From the NCBI GenBank assembly GCA_025355965.1, contig JANXYR010000084.1, forward strand, positions 1 to 37,620: 37,620 nt of DNA. The letters are read 5' to 3'. This stretch comes from Geobacteraceae bacterium. GTDB lineage: Bacteria; Desulfobacterota; Desulfuromonadia; Geobacterales; Pseudopelobacteraceae. Every line of letters starts with the position of its first letter. Position 1 is the stretch's first letter. Of the stretch, positions 1-8,802 are shown one piece after another. The position numbers and the translations under genes are program-made. The notes below the pieces were generated by a model. The model did no database searches. It was not told the origin of the DNA and was given only the letters and a program-made list of their open reading frames with translations.

Positions 1-79
1 TGTAAATTCCATGCCCACGTTCCGTTACTTGTTTGACAGCTTCAATCTTAAATTCTTCGGTGTAACGCTTGCTACTCAT
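1..79 (-). CDS. IS3-family transposase OrfA, N-terminal fragment
   Basis: The minus-strand reading frame starts at ATG 79-77 and gives MSSKRYTEEFKIEAVKQVTE, the typical opening of IS3-family OrfA proteins. This part is the beginning of the helix-turn-helix that binds the terminal repeats. A strong AGGAGG (90-85) lies 5 bases upstream of the start. OrfA normally works with OrfB, the DDE integrase-like half, through a programmed frameshift. OrfB would lie further left and is not visible. The family call is firm from these residues; the subgroup is not determined. Confidence 0.75.
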   Translation of the reverse strand, partial: MSSKRYTEEFKIEAVKQVTERGHGIY

Positions 80-134
80 TCATGCCTCCTGAGGTTATTT
101 CTGTATAACTCAGGAGTGTCTAGAAAACTAGAGG
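1..134 (-). mobile_element. IS3-family insertion sequence, 5' end only (runs off the left edge)
   Basis: The minus strand carries the start of an IS3-type orfA (79 down to 1). Upstream of it is a short non-coding tip ending in a palindrome, TCTAG-AAAA-CTAGA (119-132), which I take as close to the left terminal repeat. The exact IS boundary and any target duplication cannot be fixed, because the other end lies outside the window. Whether the copy is intact is unknown. Confidence 0.65.
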
Positions 135-204
135 CGATTCAAATTCCGCTTGTGCTCTGTTTGGGATGAATAAATTTTACATGGTACTATGTATATAATC
201 TCTA

Positions 205-233
205 TTGACTGATCCAGTGAAAGAGTCTTATAT
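205..233 (+). promoter_or_regulatory. Probable sigma-70 promoter of the small lipoprotein gene
   Basis: TTGACT (205-210) and TTATAT (228-233) are separated by 17 bases, with transcription expected to start near 240. This fits the lipoprotein start at 272. It lies just outside the IS end, so the IS did not obviously disrupt it. Confidence 0.45.
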
Positions 234-271
234 AGACCAACTTGGACTAATAAACGAATGGAGGAATGACG

Positions 272-670
272 ATGAAAAGGATTTATTTGCTCGCTTGTTG
301 TGCAATTTTGAGCGGTTGCCTCCACTCCACGCCCGCTCCGGATCAGACACCGACTACGGCTGTAAAACAGGAAAAACCGGAACTTACCGTGGCTCTTGTC
401 GAGCAGTCGGTCATAAAGGGGAAATCCAGTCGGGAGGAACTGCTTACCAAGCTCGGCCCCCCCAATGCGGTGGTTAACCACCCTTACCACGTTCCGAAAA
501 TCACTGCTCCCGGCTTCAAGATGGAAATCCCCCCCGAAATGATGGCGGTGGAGACATGGAACTACTGGAATATAAGCCCTGATGGGTTAAAAGGCCTGCT
601 GATAAAGTTTCACATCGATGAAACCGGCGTTGTTCTGGATTATGAAGTTAAGGATAAATTGCTGAAATAA
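272..670 (+). CDS. Small outer-membrane lipoprotein, BamE/SmpA-like fold (inferred)
   Basis: The 132-residue protein begins MKRIYLLACCAILSGC, a lipoprotein signal with lipobox LSGC, so Cys16 should be lipidated after cleavage. The mature part has a Thr/Pro-rich linker, then a segment 'GKSSREELLTKLGPP' followed by 'VETWNYWN'. That pattern resembles the BamE/SmpA (OmlA) fold, in which a G-K-T/S-x-x-E-L/V-x-x-x-L-G-x-P motif precedes an aromatic strand. I chose ATG 272 rather than 266 because GGAGG at 260-264 is 7 bases from 272 but only 1 base from 266. It stands alone, flanked by an IS element and a convergent operon. Function is unproven: it could be a barrel-assembly accessory or just a structural relative. 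Confidence 0.6.
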   Translation: MKRIYLLACCAILSGCLHSTPAPDQTPTTAVKQEKPELTVALVEQSVIKGKSSREELLTKLGPPNAVVNHPYHVPKITAPGFKMEIPPEMMAVETWNYWNISPDGLKGLLIKFHIDETGVVLDYEVKDKLLK

Positions 671-1013
671 ATAAGGAATGGATGCTATGCCGCTTTCCAG
701 TGATCCAATTATCCACCATTGGCCATAAACGAAGTCATTTATCATCTTCTTCTGAGCCTCAAGACCCAAACCTGGTTTTCTCTGTTTCTAGGTTGAAATT
801 CAGTGGCAAGCGATGTTTTTCATGAGTTTTGTCGCTATTCTCCGCCAGTCCGTTTTTTCATTAGAGCTCCCATTAAACGCAAAAAGCCCCTCTTGGTTAA
901 GGCAATAACTGCCTCGACCAAGAGGGGTTTCAATCTGAATAGTTTGTGTTATGCCAAGCTACTTTGCATAGTTTCCGAGGCCTCGTCACTCACCATGCCC
1001 AAGCTTATGCAGT
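671..1013. other. Non-coding gap of 343 bases
   Basis: No convincing gene is present. Short frames on both strands lack ribosome sites and recognisable domains, and one of them spans the terminator at 881-927. On the minus strand, the 3' flank of the protease gene (about 1013-930) holds several imperfect repeats (GCATA/TATGC, palindrome CGAGGCCTCG) that could fold. The part from 671 to 880 may be decayed coding DNA, since minus-strand frames give short protein-like stretches broken by stops. I recognise no family there. Confidence 0.5.
881..927 (-). terminator. Rho-independent terminator of the ntrY-ntrX-protease operon
   Basis: An 11-bp perfect stem pairs CCCCTCTTGGT (887-897) with ACCAAGAGGGG (917-927). 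A second small stem AGGCA/TGCCT (900-904/910-914) sits inside the loop. On the minus strand the stem is followed by CTTTTTG, giving the U-tract at 885-881. This places the end of the minus-strand transcript about 90-130 bases after the protease stop codon. Confidence 0.8.
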
Positions 1014-2357
1014 TCAATTGAATCCTTTTTCTTTTAACATACCAATGGATTGAAGTAATTCAAGAGCCCGTCTAAGTTGATAATCATTCTGAATATCTGT
1101 ACCTTTGCCAACTACACCACGAGGTAATTCTTTAATAATAGGTTGCCTTGCTTCCTGCTTTCCGTCTGATGCAAGACTTTTTTCAAGATCTTTTTCCTTG
1201 ATCTCAAACCCCTTCTCTTTTGCCAACAAAGGTGTAATGCTTGGCACCTCTACATCCGGAACAATTCCTTTTGCCTGGATTGAACGTCCGCTCGGAGTGT
1301 AATACCTCGCAGTAGTTAGTTTAAGAGCGGCATTACCTTTCATAGGGATAATTGATTGGACTGAGCCTTTCCCGAAACTCTGTGTTCCCATTATGATGGC
1401 ACGCTTATGATCTTGCAGAGCACCGGCAACTATTTCAGAGGCACTGGCGCTGCCGCCGTTGATAAGTACAACGATCGGATATCGTGGTTCCTTAGTCCCT
1501 ACTGTCGCGTTATAAACACGATTGGATTCAGGGGCTCGCCCCTTAATACTGACAACTGCAAAATTGTTGATGTCATCCCCTACAAAACAGTTTACAACTT
1601 CGACGCACGAATTTATCAAGCCACCCGGATTATAACGCAAATCCAGAATCAGCCCCTTCAGCGGTCCACTCGACTTAGCATGAAGATCTCTCAAGGCCTC
1701 CTTGAACTCACTTCCTGTACGCTCCTGAAACTGTGAAATCCGGATGAATCCATACCCGGAGTCAAGCATCTTTGATTTCAGGCTTTTTAACTTTATGATG
1801 TCGCGTACCAATTTAAAAACAAGTGGCTTGGCGTTTTCGGCACGTACAATTGTCAAAGTTACCGGTGTTCCCTTCTCACCGCGCAGTTTTTTAACCGCTG
1901 CCGTGATATTCACTCCATTAGTATACGACCCATCGATCTTCCAGATGTGATCATTGGTCAAAATCCCAGCCCGGGAAGATGGAGTATCGTCGATCGGAGC
2001 AATAACAGTCAGCTTGCCATCTTTTGTCCCGAGTTCAAGGCCGACACCGCCAAATGATCCCGACATAACCATTTCCATTTCTTTATACGGTTCTGGTGGC
2101 AGATATGCGCTGTGCGGATCCAGCGCGGCAAGCATACCGTCTACCATTTTAATAACCAGTTTTTTTGAATCAGGTTTTTCTACATGGTTAGCCAAAACAG
2201 TCAAGTACGCTTCACGCAGAAGATTAAGATATTTTTCATCTGATGAGATATGACGTACACGCCACGGACCGTACAAAATGGCCACTAGACAGACAACTGT
2301 CACCAATAAAATTAACTTCATCGATTTTGTAGAGCGTATTTTAAGGAGAGGCAGCAT
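1014..2357 (-). CDS. S41-family C-terminal processing protease (CtpA/Prc type)
   Basis: This 447-residue periplasmic serine protease should cut proteins near their C termini. An N-terminal membrane anchor (about residues 13-30, starting MKLILLVTVVCLVAIL) is followed by a PDZ domain (about 97-182, with GGVGLEL and 'DDTPSSRAGI'). The S41 catalytic core carries the Ser-Lys dyad: Ser305 in GGSASASEI and Lys330 in FGKGSVQ, the usual 25-residue spacing. The start at ATG 2357 is preferred because GGAG lies 9 bases upstream; the in-frame ATG at 2321 has no ribosome site. Only 5 bases separate it from the preceding response-regulator gene, so the two are probably translated in tandem. Substrate is unknown. 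Coupling to an NtrY/NtrX pair suggests an envelope-linked signalling or stress role (inference). Confidence 0.93.
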   Translation of the reverse strand: MLPLLKIRSTKSMKLILLVTVVCLVAILYGPWRVRHISSDEKYLNLLREAYLTVLANHVEKPDSKKLVIKMVDGMLAALDPHSAYLPPEPYKEMEMVMSGSFGGVGLELGTKDGKLTVIAPIDDTPSSRAGILTNDHIWKIDGSYTNGVNITAAVKKLRGEKGTPVTLTIVRAENAKPLVFKLVRDIIKLKSLKSKMLDSGYGFIRISQFQERTGSEFKEALRDLHAKSSGPLKGLILDLRYNPGGLINSCVEVVNCFVGDDINNFAVVSIKGRAPESNRVYNATVGTKEPRYPIVVLINGGSASASEIVAGALQDHKRAIIMGTQSFGKGSVQSIIPMKGNAALKLTTARYYTPSGRSIQAKGIVPDVEVPSITPLLAKEKGFEIKEKDLEKSLASDGKQEARQPIIKELPRGVVGKGTDIQNDYQLRRALELLQSIGMLKEKGFN

Positions 2358-2362
2358 TCCAA

Positions 2363-3724
2363 TTATCTCCGCACGTCAATTCCGTAACTTTTTATTTTAC
2401 GATGTAGATTACTCCGTTCCAGTTCAATCAGTTCAGCAGTACGGGAAATATTCCAGTCGTTTTCCTCTAGCTTCTGAATAATGAACTCACGTTCAAAATC
2501 CTCACGCGCTTCTCGCAGTACCGAATGGGTGTGAGATCCTTCCGGTGAGGGCCTGGTCAACGTTTCCACTGATAAATGCGGAATATCCTCTGCAGAGATA
2601 ACGTGTCCTGATGACACAATAAGTATTCGTTCAACTACATTTTTTAATTCACGAAGATTGCCAGGCCACGAGTATTGACACAACCTGTCGAGCGCATCCG
2701 GCAGAAAAGTCTTTACTTCACCACCTTCCCTGCGGAAGAACTGAAAAACAAAATGCTGAACAAGTAACCCTATATCATCTAAACGTTCGCGTAATGCCGG
2801 AGCTCTAAATGGTATTGTGCTCAGATTATAATAAAGATCGGAGCTGAATTTCCCTGAAGCCATATCCTGCTCAAGTGATTTAGTAGTAGCAGCAACAATT
2901 CTGATATCGGCAGTAAGACGGCGGATACCACCAACTCTTTCAAAACTTCCTTCCTGTATAAATCTAAGAATTTTTGCCTGTGTATTGAGTGGCAATTCAC
3001 CTATCTCGTCCAAAAACAGAGTGCCACCATCAGCCTGATCAAAGCGCCCTTTCCTATGTGATAATGCTCCAACAAAAGCACCTTTCTCATGGCCAAACAG
3101 CTCACTATCGATTAACTCTTCCGGAATTGCAGAGCAGTTCACAGCTATAAAAGGCCGCTCCCGCCGCTGACTGTTGCAGTGAATTGAGCATGCAATTAAT
3201 TCCTTGCCAGAGCCGTTTTCACCGTTAATCAGTACGGAGGCCGATGTTAACGCTACAAGCTTTATCTGCTCCCTTAATTTGACAATCTCTTCAGACTCTC
3301 CTATTAATTCAGACCCTGAAGATACCGAACGTTTGAGTTCGGCATTTTCCACTTTTAATTCCTGCAACTGTAACGCATTGGCAACGCTGATCAGTATTTT
3401 TTCCAGCGAAAGTGGCTTTTCAATAAAATCGAAAGCCCCCAGTTTAGTGGCACGAACCGCCGTCTCAATCGTACCATGTCCGGAAATCATTATCACTGTA
3501 ACTTGAGGAAACTGTGCTTTAAGTTTTTCAAGAGTTTCCAGGCCGTCCATGCCTGGCATCCAAATATCAAGCAGAATCAGATCCGGGATCTCCTGCCGGG
3601 CACACTCAATACCTTCAGCACCACTTTCTGCGTTCAGAACCAGATACCCCTCATCTTCAAGGATCCCGGTCAGTGCTGTTCTAATATCCTTTTCATCGTC
3701 AACGATTAAAATAGTGTGTTGCAT
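2363..3724 (-). CDS. NtrX-like sigma-54-dependent response regulator with variant GAFVGA loop
   Basis: The 453-residue regulator has three domains: receiver, AAA+ ATPase and Fis-type helix-turn-helix. The receiver (about 1-118) shows acidic residues D9/D10/E11, phospho-acceptor D53 in 'LLDIWMPG' and K103. The AAA+ domain has Walker A GENGSGKE (168-175), Walker B GGTLFLDE (233-240) and, in place of the sigma-54 contact loop GAFTGA, GAFVGA (215-220). The C-terminal helix-turn-helix includes 'NWNISRTAELIELERSNLH'. Phosphorylation by the upstream kinase should allow hexamer formation and open-complex formation with RNA polymerase-sigma-54. AAGGAGAAGTT precedes the ATG. The Thr-to-Val change is read directly from codon GTT. 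In well-studied activators this Thr is critical, so activity may be altered or the protein may act partly as a repressor. Confidence 0.9.
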   Translation of the reverse strand: MQHTILIVDDEKDIRTALTGILEDEGYLVLNAESGAEGIECARQEIPDLILLDIWMPGMDGLETLEKLKAQFPQVTVIMISGHGTIETAVRATKLGAFDFIEKPLSLEKILISVANALQLQELKVENAELKRSVSSGSELIGESEEIVKLREQIKLVALTSASVLINGENGSGKELIACSIHCNSQRRERPFIAVNCSAIPEELIDSELFGHEKGAFVGALSHRKGRFDQADGGTLFLDEIGELPLNTQAKILRFIQEGSFERVGGIRRLTADIRIVAATTKSLEQDMASGKFSSDLYYNLSTIPFRAPALRERLDDIGLLVQHFVFQFFRREGGEVKTFLPDALDRLCQYSWPGNLRELKNVVERILIVSSGHVISAEDIPHLSVETLTRPSPEGSHTHSVLREAREDFEREFIIQKLEENDWNISRTAELIELERSNLHRKIKSYGIDVRR

Positions 3725-3748
3725 AACTTCTCCTTAACGTCCTATCTG

Positions 3749-5965
3749 TCAACCGGCGGGTAACTCTACAACAAAGATAGCACCATGAGGCTTATTGTCT
3801 CTAACTCTCACAAAACCACCATGATCAGTTACGATACTGCTTACTATGGCCAACCCGAGTCCAGTGCCGCTCTTTTTGGTTGAAAAATATGGTTCAAACA
3901 AGCGCGGTTTATCTTCCGGCGAAATCCCGGGGCCATCATCAGCAATGCTGATGGTCGCCATTTTCAACACACCATCAAAGACAGTTGACAGGGTAACAGT
4001 TCCGTATTCCGCCATGGCGGCGACAGCATTTTCAAGAATATTGATCAGCACACGTTTGATTTGATCGCGATCAATCATTAGAAGTGGCATACTGGTATCC
4101 ATATTGACATCAAATTTCACACCTCGATGCGCTTCCTGATACAGTGTCAAAGACTCTCGAATCAACTCGTTGAGATTGTTAGGTTCAGGTTGAATAGCGG
4201 GCATACGGGCAAAATTAGAAAATTCGTTAACAAGATTTTTTAGATCATCTACCGATTTAATAATCATCTCGGTACATTCATCAAAGACCTTCTCATCGTC
4301 ACTAAAACGGGAAAGATAGCGCTTTCTAAGGCGTTGGGCAGAAAGTTGAATCGGAGTTAACGGATTTTTAATTTCATGGGCTATTCTGCGTGCGACCTCA
4401 CGCCAGGCGGCCATACGTTGAGCTCGCATCATCTGCGTCAAGTCATCCAATACGGCAACCATCCCCAGTATTTCTCCATTCCCAGTGCGCAGCAGCGTTA
4501 AATGCAGCTGCAAAGCGAGACGAGAACCACGCAGGTCCAGAAAAACCTGTTTACTGATGGCTCCCTGTTTTGAATTCAAAAGTTCACTGATGGATTCCGA
4601 GGTCATCTCCAGGTGTTTTTCATTAATAACTTCGCGGTAGTTTTTACCAATGACCTTCGAAGCACTTAATCCCAGCAAGCGCTCGGCAGATGTGTTAAGC
4701 GTGCGCAGAACTCCCTCGCTATCAATTGAGATAACACCGGCAGCAATATTGCGTAAAACAATCTCCATATACTGTTGACGACGTTCAATTTCCTGATTAC
4801 TTCTGAGTAATTCGAGATTGGAAATATTAAGTGCGTACTGTTTTGCACGTAAATCATCCGTCATGAGATTGAATGATTGGACCAGCATACCGATTTCGTC
4901 CGCTGAATAAGAATCTATCCGAACATCAAGGTTGCCACCTGCAACGGCATGAGTTGCATCTACCAGTTCCTGAAGAGGTCTAGTCATGCTGTTTGCCAGA
5001 TATACCCCCATCCAGTATGCAAAAAAGACAATCACCATAGCTATTAAAAACAGTGTGACTATATAAGCAGTTCGGATCGGATTTTTCAGAATCTTAAGCT
5101 GACGAAATTCATGGTACGAGGCAGTAATCTCCTTCATTTTATTCACTAGTGAATATGGCACGTAATAGTTAACAACAACAACGCCGACAATATCCGACTC
5201 GTTCCATGTAGAACGAATCGGCACAATACCGCGTATTAAATCAGCCTTTCCGGCCTGGTTCACCCTGGTAAGTTCTTCCCCCACCAAAGCGCGCTTGATA
5301 TCTTCTGAAGATGGATTAGTAAACTCACCTTTAGGTACTGCAGGATTTGAAGCCCGCACCAACTCCTCTCGCTGAGCAGAATATACCTCAACAACTCCGA
5401 GGTTGTATTCACTCTGTTTCTGGTGGATAAGCCGTTTGAGCTGTGGCAGATTATCCTCGTTAAGCAACTTTTGATCTTTAATGAAATTGCTTATTTGTTT
5501 GCCGTAATACAAGGAATTTGCTGCTGAATTTTTGTAGTATGTTTGTGCTACTTCAAGTGACTCGCTTAATGATGTTTCAACCTGAGTGTTAAACCAGTTA
5601 TGAACTGTATTGTTAATAAAACCGGCAGCGGCTAAGAAGAGAAGCAGAGTTGGAACCAGCGAAAGAGCGACAAATGAAAGGACAAGCTTTGTTCGGAGTT
5701 TTTTTGCAAAAGGGTTTGAGCGACTTTCTACAAACAGCTTCACAACATTACGACTGACCAGGTACACAAGCAGAATAACAAGTAAAATTACGATATTAAT
5801 GACTGCGAAAATAGCAATATTACTACCCAGCTTGGCACCAGCGCTTAACTGAGTGAGACTGATTTCAGTTCTGGTCAAAAAAATAATTAATATGACAGCC
5901 AAAGCTATGATGATAGCTTCGCGAAATCTTTTTTTCCGCTCTTCCTGTGAAACCCTGGTATTCAT
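3749..5965 (-). CDS. NtrY-like membrane sensor histidine kinase
   Basis: This is the partner kinase of the adjacent NtrX-like regulator. From ATG 5965 it has 738 residues. Three hydrophobic segments lie near the N terminus ([47 protein letters not shown]). A roughly 200-residue extracytoplasmic sensor region and a fourth membrane helix follow, then HAMP, a PAS domain and the kinase core. The phospho-acceptor His is in [13 protein letters not shown] (residue 530 from this start). The ATP-binding boxes are 'ILENAVAAM', 'DDGPGI' and 'GTGLGLAI'. An upstream ATG (6034) would add 23 residues but has no ribosome site. For ATG 5965 AAGGA lies 11 bases upstream, which is loose, so the start is uncertain. 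The gap to the regulator is 24 bases. The signal is unknown; NtrY relatives respond to nitrogen or redox cues. Confidence 0.88.
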   Translation of the reverse strand: MNTRVSQEERKKRFREAIIIALAVILIIFLTRTEISLTQLSAGAKLGSNIAIFAVINIVILLVILLVYLVSRNVVKLFVESRSNPFAKKLRTKLVLSFVALSLVPTLLLFLAAAGFINNTVHNWFNTQVETSLSESLEVAQTYYKNSAANSLYYGKQISNFIKDQKLLNEDNLPQLKRLIHQKQSEYNLGVVEVYSAQREELVRASNPAVPKGEFTNPSSEDIKRALVGEELTRVNQAGKADLIRGIVPIRSTWNESDIVGVVVVNYYVPYSLVNKMKEITASYHEFRQLKILKNPIRTAYIVTLFLIAMVIVFFAYWMGVYLANSMTRPLQELVDATHAVAGGNLDVRIDSYSADEIGMLVQSFNLMTDDLRAKQYALNISNLELLRSNQEIERRQQYMEIVLRNIAAGVISIDSEGVLRTLNTSAERLLGLSASKVIGKNYREVINEKHLEMTSESISELLNSKQGAISKQVFLDLRGSRLALQLHLTLLRTGNGEILGMVAVLDDLTQMMRAQRMAAWREVARRIAHEIKNPLTPIQLSAQRLRKRYLSRFSDDEKVFDECTEMIIKSVDDLKNLVNEFSNFARMPAIQPEPNNLNELIRESLTLYQEAHRGVKFDVNMDTSMPLLMIDRDQIKRVLINILENAVAAMAEYGTVTLSTVFDGVLKMATISIADDGPGISPEDKPRLFEPYFSTKKSGTGLGLAIVSSIVTDHGGFVRVRDNKPHGAIFVVELPAG

Positions 5966-6033
5966 ACGGCTGGAATTCCTTTCCACTATTATTGATGCCG
6001 ATATTAACATATACATAATTTGTTTAAAACTCA

Positions 6034-6053
6034 TTGTTGCATTTTTGCATCAA
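6034..6053. repeat. Near-perfect palindrome between divergent operons
   Basis: TTGTTGCA and TGCATCAA flank a TTTT spacer, giving 8-bp arms with one mismatch. It lies in the intergenic space between the NtrY-like gene (minus) and the YaaR-like gene (plus). Dyad symmetry at such a place suits a dimeric regulator binding site, but the site is not identified with a known operator. Confidence 0.35.
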
Positions 6054-6115
6054 TTGCCGATTGAGTCCAAACGTGATACTGTTCAAGACAATTTGAATTG
6101 AATTGGAGCAAGGTT

Positions 6116-6562
6116 ATGCGCATTCAGGACTCATCATCACTACGGGAAATCGATAAAAACACAAAAAGTTCCTCTCCAATGAAGAAAATCATTAATTCGT
6201 TCTTTGCGGATGAGTTGAGCCACCGTGAAGAAGGGGGGGATTCATACCAAGATGATATTGAAAATCTCAGAACTGAAATTGAGAACGCAGGAAACCTTTT
6301 GACTACAGAACCAATACTGACTAACTTCAAACAGTTTCGTGACCTATTAAGTAAACTTGCAAAGAAGGTGAATGCTGAGGCGTACCGCCTTGATAAATCC
6401 GGTGGAACACCGCAGAATCCACGCTATTACGAAATAATTACGGTAATTGATCGAGAAGCCGATAGCCTCTATAATCTCATTGTCAAAGAGAATAGAAACC
6501 CTATGGCAATCACCGCAAAGGTCATCGGCATCAAGGGTTTGGTAGTTGATTTAATTACCTGA
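6116..6562 (+). CDS. YaaR-like (DUF327) protein
   Basis: The 148-residue soluble protein looks all-alpha. Its C-terminal part has 'YYEIITVIDREADSLYNLIVK' spread over residues about 102-122 and ends 'IKGLVVDLI', the end pattern of the YaaR/DUF327 family. Members are of unclear function. Some are encoded near flagellar or DNA-replication genes, and no specific role is claimed here. I start at ATG 6116, with GGAG at 6104-6107 placed 8 bases upstream, rather than at the TTG at 6098. It is the first gene of a plus-strand group with the TPR and TatD/radical-SAM genes; the 54-base gap to the next gene is compatible with an operon. Confidence 0.7.
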   Translation: MRIQDSSSLREIDKNTKSSSPMKKIINSFFADELSHREEGGDSYQDDIENLRTEIENAGNLLTTEPILTNFKQFRDLLSKLAKKVNAEAYRLDKSGGTPQNPRYYEIITVIDREADSLYNLIVKENRNPMAITAKVIGIKGLVVDLIT

Positions 6563-6616
6563 AAAACCATAGAATTTGTCTACAAATTGCTAAAATTGAG
6601 ACTAAAGGAGCAGATC

Positions 6617-7414
6617 ATGAGCGATAAAGAATTAAACGTAACAGTACAAAAGGGACTTGATCTACTCGATCAGGGAGATACCAAACAAGCAATTTCTATT
6701 TTTGAGGGGTATTTGGATAGCAATAAAAACAAACCAGACGGTTGGTTCTATCTTGGAGATGCATTGGCTGAAGACGGGAGACTGGATGATGCCATAGCCC
6801 GCTACCGTGAAGGACTAAAACTATCACCTGATGATGCCGACGCCCTGACAACACTGGGGGATATGCTGTTGGAAGCTGGCGACCACAAAGAGTCCCTCGC
6901 CTGTTATAAAAAAGTCCTGAAGATAGACCCGAAGGATGCTGATGCACTCGTCAGCATCGGTCTTGTTTACAACAGCCAGGATCTCAGTGACGATGCAATA
7001 GATGCCTTTCGCCAGGCGCTTGAGCTCGAACCTGACAATGTTTTTGCACTCAATGCCATGGGAGACGCTCTTTACGGAAAGGGAGATGTAGATGGAGCTA
7101 TCGCCGCCTTCACTAAAGGGGTTGAAATCGACCCTGAAGACCCGGCAGCCCACTTTAATCTGGGCGAGCTGTACTATGACCTGGAAGAGTTGGAAGAAGC
7201 TGAGGATGCCTGCCTTGAAGCGGTTCGCTGCGATCCGACATACAGCATGGCGTACCTGACAATGGGTGGTATCTGCATGGACCAGGACCGCACGGCTGAT
7301 GCGATAGCATATTTTGAGAGCTATCTGAAATATGAAAAATCAGCCCAGGCAACAGACATGATCGGTGAGGTCAAGGCGGTTATCGAAGGTCTTAAAGAAG
7401 AATTAAAGGGGTAA
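6617..7414 (+). CDS. Tetratricopeptide-repeat (TPR) protein
   Basis: The 265-residue soluble protein is almost entirely TPR repeats: about six full 34-residue units, each ending in the typical 'A-L/G-x-L-x-P-D/E-D/N' turn (LSPDDAD, IDPKDAD, LEPDNVF, IDPEDPA). There is no signal peptide or membrane helix, so a cytoplasmic scaffold for protein-protein contacts is likely. ATG 6617 has AGGAG six bases upstream; an upstream TTG at 6587 has no ribosome site. The stop codon is 2 bases before the next start, and the last codons form the ribosome site for that gene, so the TPR protein and the TatD/radical-SAM protein are translationally coupled. That suggests, without proving, that the two act together. 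Confidence 0.9.
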   Translation: MSDKELNVTVQKGLDLLDQGDTKQAISIFEGYLDSNKNKPDGWFYLGDALAEDGRLDDAIARYREGLKLSPDDADALTTLGDMLLEAGDHKESLACYKKVLKIDPKDADALVSIGLVYNSQDLSDDAIDAFRQALELEPDNVFALNAMGDALYGKGDVDGAIAAFTKGVEIDPEDPAAHFNLGELYYDLEELEEAEDACLEAVRCDPTYSMAYLTMGGICMDQDRTADAIAYFESYLKYEKSAQATDMIGEVKAVIEGLKEELKG

Positions 7415-7416
7415 CA

Positions 7417-8802
7417 ATGTCGCACCATAAGCCTGTCTTGATCGACTCTCATGCCCATATATACTACCGCGACTACGCCGGTGACTTTGACGACATGCTG
7501 AAACGTGCCGAAGATGCCGGTGTGTCAGCTATTCTGGTGGTTGGCACCGATATCGAATCAAGCCGCGAATCGGTTGAACTTGCTGAAAAATACTCGCAAT
7601 TGTACGCTGCCGTCGGTATTCACCCCCATGATGCCGGACGAGTCACCGATGCCTGTTACGATGTCATTTTAACACTTGCACTCTCCAGTCAGAAGGTTGT
7701 TGCTATCGGCGAAATCGGACTTGATTTTTTCCGCGACCGATCGCCGCGCGACCAGCAAGAACTTGTCTTTCGTCATTTTCTCCGGATAGCAGCTGAACTG
7801 GACAAACCGGTCATCATTCATGATCGCGATGCTCATGACCGTGTCATGATGATTCTCCGTGAAGAAACCGTAAGAAGAGGCGTGTTGCACTGTTTTTCCG
7901 GCGATGCCACTATGGCTTCAGAAGCATCTGCCCTTGGATTCTACATTTCAATACCCGGAACCATCACCTATCCTGGTAACCAAAATCTGCGGGATGTTGT
8001 GCAGACAGTCAGTATCGATCGTATGCTAGTCGAGACCGACTGTCCCTACCTGACTCCCGTTCCACATCGCGGTAAGCGCAACGAACCCGCTTATGTTCGA
8101 CTTGCTGCCGAGAAACTGGCCGAAGTAAAAGGACTAATGTTGGAGGACGTCGCCCGTATCACGACCAAAAATGCCGGCGACTTATTCGGAATCCGGCTCT
8201 GGGACCAATCAACGAAGATCGCTTATCAGATTCGCAACTCGCTCTACCTGAATATCACCAACCGTTGTTCCAATCGTTGCACGTTCTGCGCTAAATTCGA
8301 CGACTTCACGGTCAAGGGACATAATCTGCTGTTGGATAGGGAACCATCCTTCGATGAGATTATGGAGGCGGTAGGTCAACCTGTGGGAACTGATGAAATC
8401 GTCTTTTGTGGCTACGGTGAACCGCTTATCCGTCTGGATCTGGTTAAACAGGTGGCTGCTGCCCTTAGGGCCCGTGGCTACCAGATTCGTATCAACACCG
8501 ACGGTCAGGCCAATCTGACCCATGGACGCGATATCCTGCCGGAGTTGGCAGGACTTGTGGACAGTATTTCAGTCAGTCTGAATGCTCCCGATACCGCAAC
8601 ATACAGCCGCCTCTGCAACACACCATTTGGCGATAAAGGTTTCAGCGGTGTCTGCGACTTCATCCGGGCGGCATCGGTGTATATCCCGAAAGTTGTGGCT
8701 AGTATCGTTACTGTGCCTGGTATAGATGTTGAAGCTTGTCGAATGCTTGCAGAATCACTGGGAGCAGAGTTCCGTGTGCGGGAATACTCGGAAGTTGGCT
8801 AG
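7417..8802 (+). CDS. TatD-type metal-dependent hydrolase fused to a radical-SAM domain
   Basis: The 461-residue fusion has two enzymes in one chain. Residues 1-265 form a TatD amidohydrolase-type TIM barrel with metal ligands at H12/H14 (DSHAH), Glu in GEIGLDFF, His in VIIHDRDAH, His in 'LHCFSGD' and Asp in ETDCPYL. TatD proteins are 3'-5' nucleases or deoxyribonucleases. Residues about 275-461 form a compact radical-SAM domain with the cluster motif C284-x3-C288-x2-C291 (CSNRCTFC) and GEPLIR, a version of the SAM-binding GGEP motif. Radical-SAM proteins linked to or fused with TatD are a recognised family of unknown substrate. The junction follows the normal TatD C terminus. ATG 7417 has AAGGGG upstream, overlapping the previous gene's end. 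Only 9 bases separate its stop from the convergent ABC operon, with no terminator hairpin between. Confidence 0.9.
   Translation: MSHHKPVLIDSHAHIYYRDYAGDFDDMLKRAEDAGVSAILVVGTDIESSRESVELAEKYSQLYAAVGIHPHDAGRVTDACYDVILTLALSSQKVVAIGEIGLDFFRDRSPRDQQELVFRHFLRIAAELDKPVIIHDRDAHDRVMMILREETVRRGVLHCFSGDATMASEASALGFYISIPGTITYPGNQNLRDVVQTVSIDRMLVETDCPYLTPVPHRGKRNEPAYVRLAAEKLAEVKGLMLEDVARITTKNAGDLFGIRLWDQSTKIAYQIRNSLYLNITNRCSNRCTFCAKFDDFTVKGHNLLLDREPSFDEIMEAVGQPVGTDEIVFCGYGEPLIRLDLVKQVAAALRARGYQIRINTDGQANLTHGRDILPELAGLVDSISVSLNAPDTATYSRLCNTPFGDKGFSGVCDFIRAASVYIPKVVASIVTVPGIDVEACRMLAESLGAEFRVREYSEVG

Noticed and set aside
587-769. Short minus-strand frame opposite the end of the lipoprotein gene
   Set aside because: No ribosome site, no recognisable domain, and it overlaps the real plus-strand gene.
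930-1013. Possible cyclic-di-GMP (GEMM) riboswitch on the minus strand, from a TGCAAAG-like stretch
   Set aside because: The GNRA-type hairpin and the second conserved arm are absent, and it lies after, not before, a gene.
803-1021. Plus-strand frame of 72 codons in the gap
   Set aside because: It spans the compound terminator at 881-927 and has no ribosome site, so it is not a gene.
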